Under the pieces are notes generated by a model that made no database searches, was not told the origin of the DNA, and saw only the letters and a program-made list of their open reading frames with translations. Position numbers and translations under genes: made by a program. Source: Psilocybe azurescens (Eukaryota; Basidiomycota; Agaricomycetes; Agaricales; Agrocybaceae). Taken from it: a DNA stretch of 64,000 bases. Each line of letters opens with the position of its first letter. The first letter of the stretch is position 1. This document shows positions 61,350 to 64,000 of this stretch, one piece after another. The stretch is taken from the NCBI GenBank assembly GCA_023853785.1, contig JAJIRX010000557.1, positions 62,001 to 126,000 on the forward strand, read 5' to 3'.

Positions 61350-61975
61350 GGCCAGTGTGGGGTAGTAAATGACGCATCTGGGGAGCTCTTTTAAGTGAGA
61401 GCGAACATGTCAGGTGCCTCTGACCCGTACAGCTGCATTGCAATGGACATACGAGGGAAACAAGAAGGCCCGCAAGCCATCAGGCTATTAAGGTTCTCGA
61501 TGAGAATCCCGGCAGGTAAAAGAGTATGTATGAGTAAGAAAAGAATACATCGTGAGATTGAGTTCAGTTCTCCCGTCACAATGCACTGATAATACACATG
61601 AAGAGATCTCTGAGAAACCAAAGGACTATGTTGGGACTTTGCATTCATAGCAGAGTCTCAAAGAAAAACAAGTCTGTGGCCTTGACTTTTGGATTCTTAG
61701 GCTTCACGAACGATGTAAAAGGAAGTTTCAGAAAGCATGATTGCTCTTCCAAGATTGCAGCTATGTAACGATAGAATGTTTGTCCCATTCGAAACGCTGA
61801 CCCATATATGAAGCACTTATGTACTCGGAATTGGACGCATGGTGAAGGCCATACGTCAAAGTCACGAATCCTTGGTCAGAAAGATTGGTGATGATAGATG
61901 TTGTAAACCTAAAACAAGGTTAAGGTTTATAGCACGCCATCCATATATAGCTGGACGGACAGTGATTTCATTGCA
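61350..61975. other. divergent intergenic region
   Basis: Promoters of the questin-oxidase-like gene and the acyltransferase. A TATA-like atatatag lies near 61944, about 30 bp before the acyltransferase ATG. The open stretch on the minus strand at 61391-61648 is not convincing. Confidence 0.4.
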
Positions 61976-63624
61976 ATGGCCCTCACTCGATTGCTAACGC
62001 CCAGTCAACGCCTTGCTCGTCTCACTTATCGAGCGTTATCCTCTTCCCCTTCTTCATGTCCTCCGCCATCCCAAAATCAGCCTAATTTCCCCTGCGTTGA
62101 TGCCCACGCTGCCCGTGAATCTCGTCTCAAGGCCCAATTCAAAGCATCCGCATCCACCGTCCAACCAGACTCAGAAACGGGGCCAGAGCCAACATACGCT
62201 CGTCCAAATCCAACAACATACAACACATATCATCATCCTCACCCCCTCAGACTTTCTTACTCAAGTACGCCCTTGCCATCCTTCGATATTGCCTACGAAA
62301 CATGGGGTACCCTTTCGCCGTCAAAAGATAATGTGGTTCTACTCCATACCGGCTTGTCCGCTTCGTCGCATGCAGCATCGACACCTGTGAATCCCGCTCC
62401 AGGCTGGTGGGAGAAGTTTATCGGTCCTGGCAAGGCCATCGACACAAATCAATTCTTCGTTATCTGCACCAATGCCATTGGTGGATGTTATGGCTCAACA
62501 GGGCCTTCATCTATTGAACAAGCCACCGGAAAGCCATGGGCAACTCGCTTTCCTATTGTCTCAATATTTGACATGGTCAATGCCCAATTCTCCTTACTCG
62601 ATCATCTGGGTATCAAAAACTCTATGCTAGCGTTGGTTGTTCTATGGGTGCTATGCAGAGCTTGGCAGCAGGGTGGTTGTGCCCAGAACGTGTCGGGAAG
62701 ATTGTCAGTATCAGTGGAACAGCCAGGAGTAGCCCTTCAGCTGTAGCTATGCGATTCGCACAACGAGCTGGTGCGTCTTCACCTCTCTCCTTCTCGGCTA
62801 TTCTCAATTCTTCGTATTAGTCCTCATGGCAGATCCCAACTGGAATAACGGTTTCTATTACGACGGTCTGCCACCTCATACTGGCATGAAACTCGCTCGT
62901 CGTACGTTTTCTAGCACGGACGCAATTGTCATACATCTCTGACCAATCCTGACCACAGAAATAGCTACAATCACGTATCGCTCTGGGCCAGAGTGGGATC
63001 TTCGTTTTGGGCGTCAACTCCGGTCCGTTGAAAGCCCTTCTTTGGCCGACCAACGTCACCCTAGCATTGATAGATCACCAGCTCTATGTCCCGACTTCCT
63101 CATCGAGACATACCTCGACCACCAGGGCGAATCCTTTTGCCTCAAATATGATGCAAACTCTCTCATCTATATTTCTAAAGCCATGGATCTGTTCGACATG
63201 ACGCTGCCCGCTCTACAAGCTCTGAACATCAAGTCGTCATGTTCGTCTTCCTCACGCACAAAAATAAAACCGTCTTCATCGCGACCGCACAAAACCTCAC
63301 ATTCCAAATCTCACCCTCCACCGGTCAACCCGCCACCTCATTTGCCAGCTCTTGCCGCGGGTATGGCGCCCCTCGCACACATACCTACCCTGGTTCTCGG
63401 CGTCCAGAGCGATATTCTATTCACCGTTGAGCAGCAGCGCGAAGTTGCAGATGCCCTGCGCATGGGCGGCAACGAAAATGTGAGCTATTACGAGCTGGGA
63501 GGCGTATGGGGCCACGATACATTCTTGTAAGTTTTCAAGCTCTTCTGATTGATTTTTTGTCTTATTTCTTGATAGGATCGATACATTGAATGTGGGAGGT
63601 GCGATACGTGGGTTCTTGTCGTAG
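61976..63624 (+). CDS. mitochondrial serine/homoserine O-acyltransferase (MetX-like alpha/beta hydrolase)
   Basis: Alpha/beta-hydrolase-fold acyltransferase of the homoserine O-acetyltransferase group. The N-terminal Arg/Ser-rich presequence followed by [11 protein letters not shown] favours the fungal CysA/Cys2-like serine O-acetyltransferase branch of cysteine synthesis. Landmarks: [53 protein letters not shown], nucleophile elbow [49 protein letters not shown], acid Asp in [11 protein letters not shown], and catalytic His in GVWGHDTFL. Ends GGAIRGFLS. Four exons. The frame breaks at A5 62615-62619; one more A restores [12 protein letters not shown]. Confidence 0.88.
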
Positions 63625-64000
63625 CTTTTCTTCTCCGATGTCCCAGCTGTACGTTGTGTTGTATATGTACTGTATATGTATATTCGTCATCTAGCTCAGA
63701 GGTAAATCACAAAAATATCATAACCCATAATCAGGTTCATGTTTTGAAGATTGAGCATAGCCGAACCGGTAAATTGATTGGAGACTTCGTCTTTTAAATC
63801 TTTATGATGGCTCAATAAACTGCATCATCTGACCGGTCCTTATTCACAAAAGATAAATCATGGTGGAAGTTGAGGTCACATCTAGGAGAATCCCGTTCAA
63901 CCCAAATGGGGCCAATGGCTGCAACAAACGCAGTAATCGCAACTTGCTCACTACTTTATCACCACTCGAGCTTGCATGAGGATCTGAACAACACCGAGTC
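63625..64000. other. 3' flank, no gene seen
   Basis: Contains probable 3' UTR of the acyltransferase with TGTATATGTA repeats near 63661-63682; nothing else supported. Confidence 0.4.

Noticed and set aside
59648..63624. Secondary-metabolite cluster around the questin-oxidase-like gene
   Set aside because: No polyketide synthase, NRPS, terpene cyclase, P450 or transporter lies nearby; the neighbour is a primary-metabolism acyltransferase.

Overview
The window is nuclear DNA of a mushroom-type fungus (Basidiomycota, probably Agaricomycetes). The basis is about 30 genes on both strands with many 45-65 nt introns, compact spacing, and eukaryotic core proteins (Pol I, spliceosome, exocyst, ESCRT). 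Several families are typical of basidiomycetes: a Kre9/Knh1-type wall protein, a secreted PEBP and an AflY/questin-oxidase-like protein. No bacterial operon, CRISPR array, prophage or rRNA gene was seen. The species cannot be named from this.

Layout: 0.5-10.9 kb holds a dual-specificity phosphatase, a small direct duplication, a four-helix membrane protein, a DUF3245-like protein divergent from a Gemin2-like SMN partner, a GNAT acetyltransferase and a GPI-type wall protein. 11-15.7 kb holds a CHR chromate-transporter family protein and a convergent pair from tryptophan-NAD metabolism (BNA6 and an ACMSD-family decarboxylase). 15.9-24.5 kb has two lineage-specific proteins, an enoyl-CoA hydratase and SEC10. 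24.7-36.2 kb is a ribosome-synthesis stretch: RIX1, an RRN11-like Pol I factor and the largest Pol I subunit, with an adaptor-accessory-like protein between. 36.4-40.1 kb has a KEN-box protein, LCL2, a broken small ORF and a secreted PEBP. 40.5-41.4 kb holds two inverted-repeat elements. 41.5-48.4 kb is a splicing stretch (SF3B6, eIF4A3/FAL1, SF3A3) interrupted by 2.8 kb with no convincing gene. 48.5-55.5 kb is membrane traffic (synaptojanin-like phosphatase, SVP26/TEX261, CHMP1/DID2). 56.2-63.6 kb has two low-complexity proteins, a questin-oxidase-like protein and a mitochondrial serine/homoserine O-acyltransferase.

A striking property concerns the sequence itself. At least 24 conserved reading frames are broken by exactly one base, mostly inside a homopolymer, and in single-copy essential genes (three in the Pol I subunit, three in SF3A3). 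The frame resumes immediately with conserved residues, so this most likely reflects uncorrected consensus errors, not pseudogenes. Coordinates below span the whole inferred gene, introns included, and note each break.
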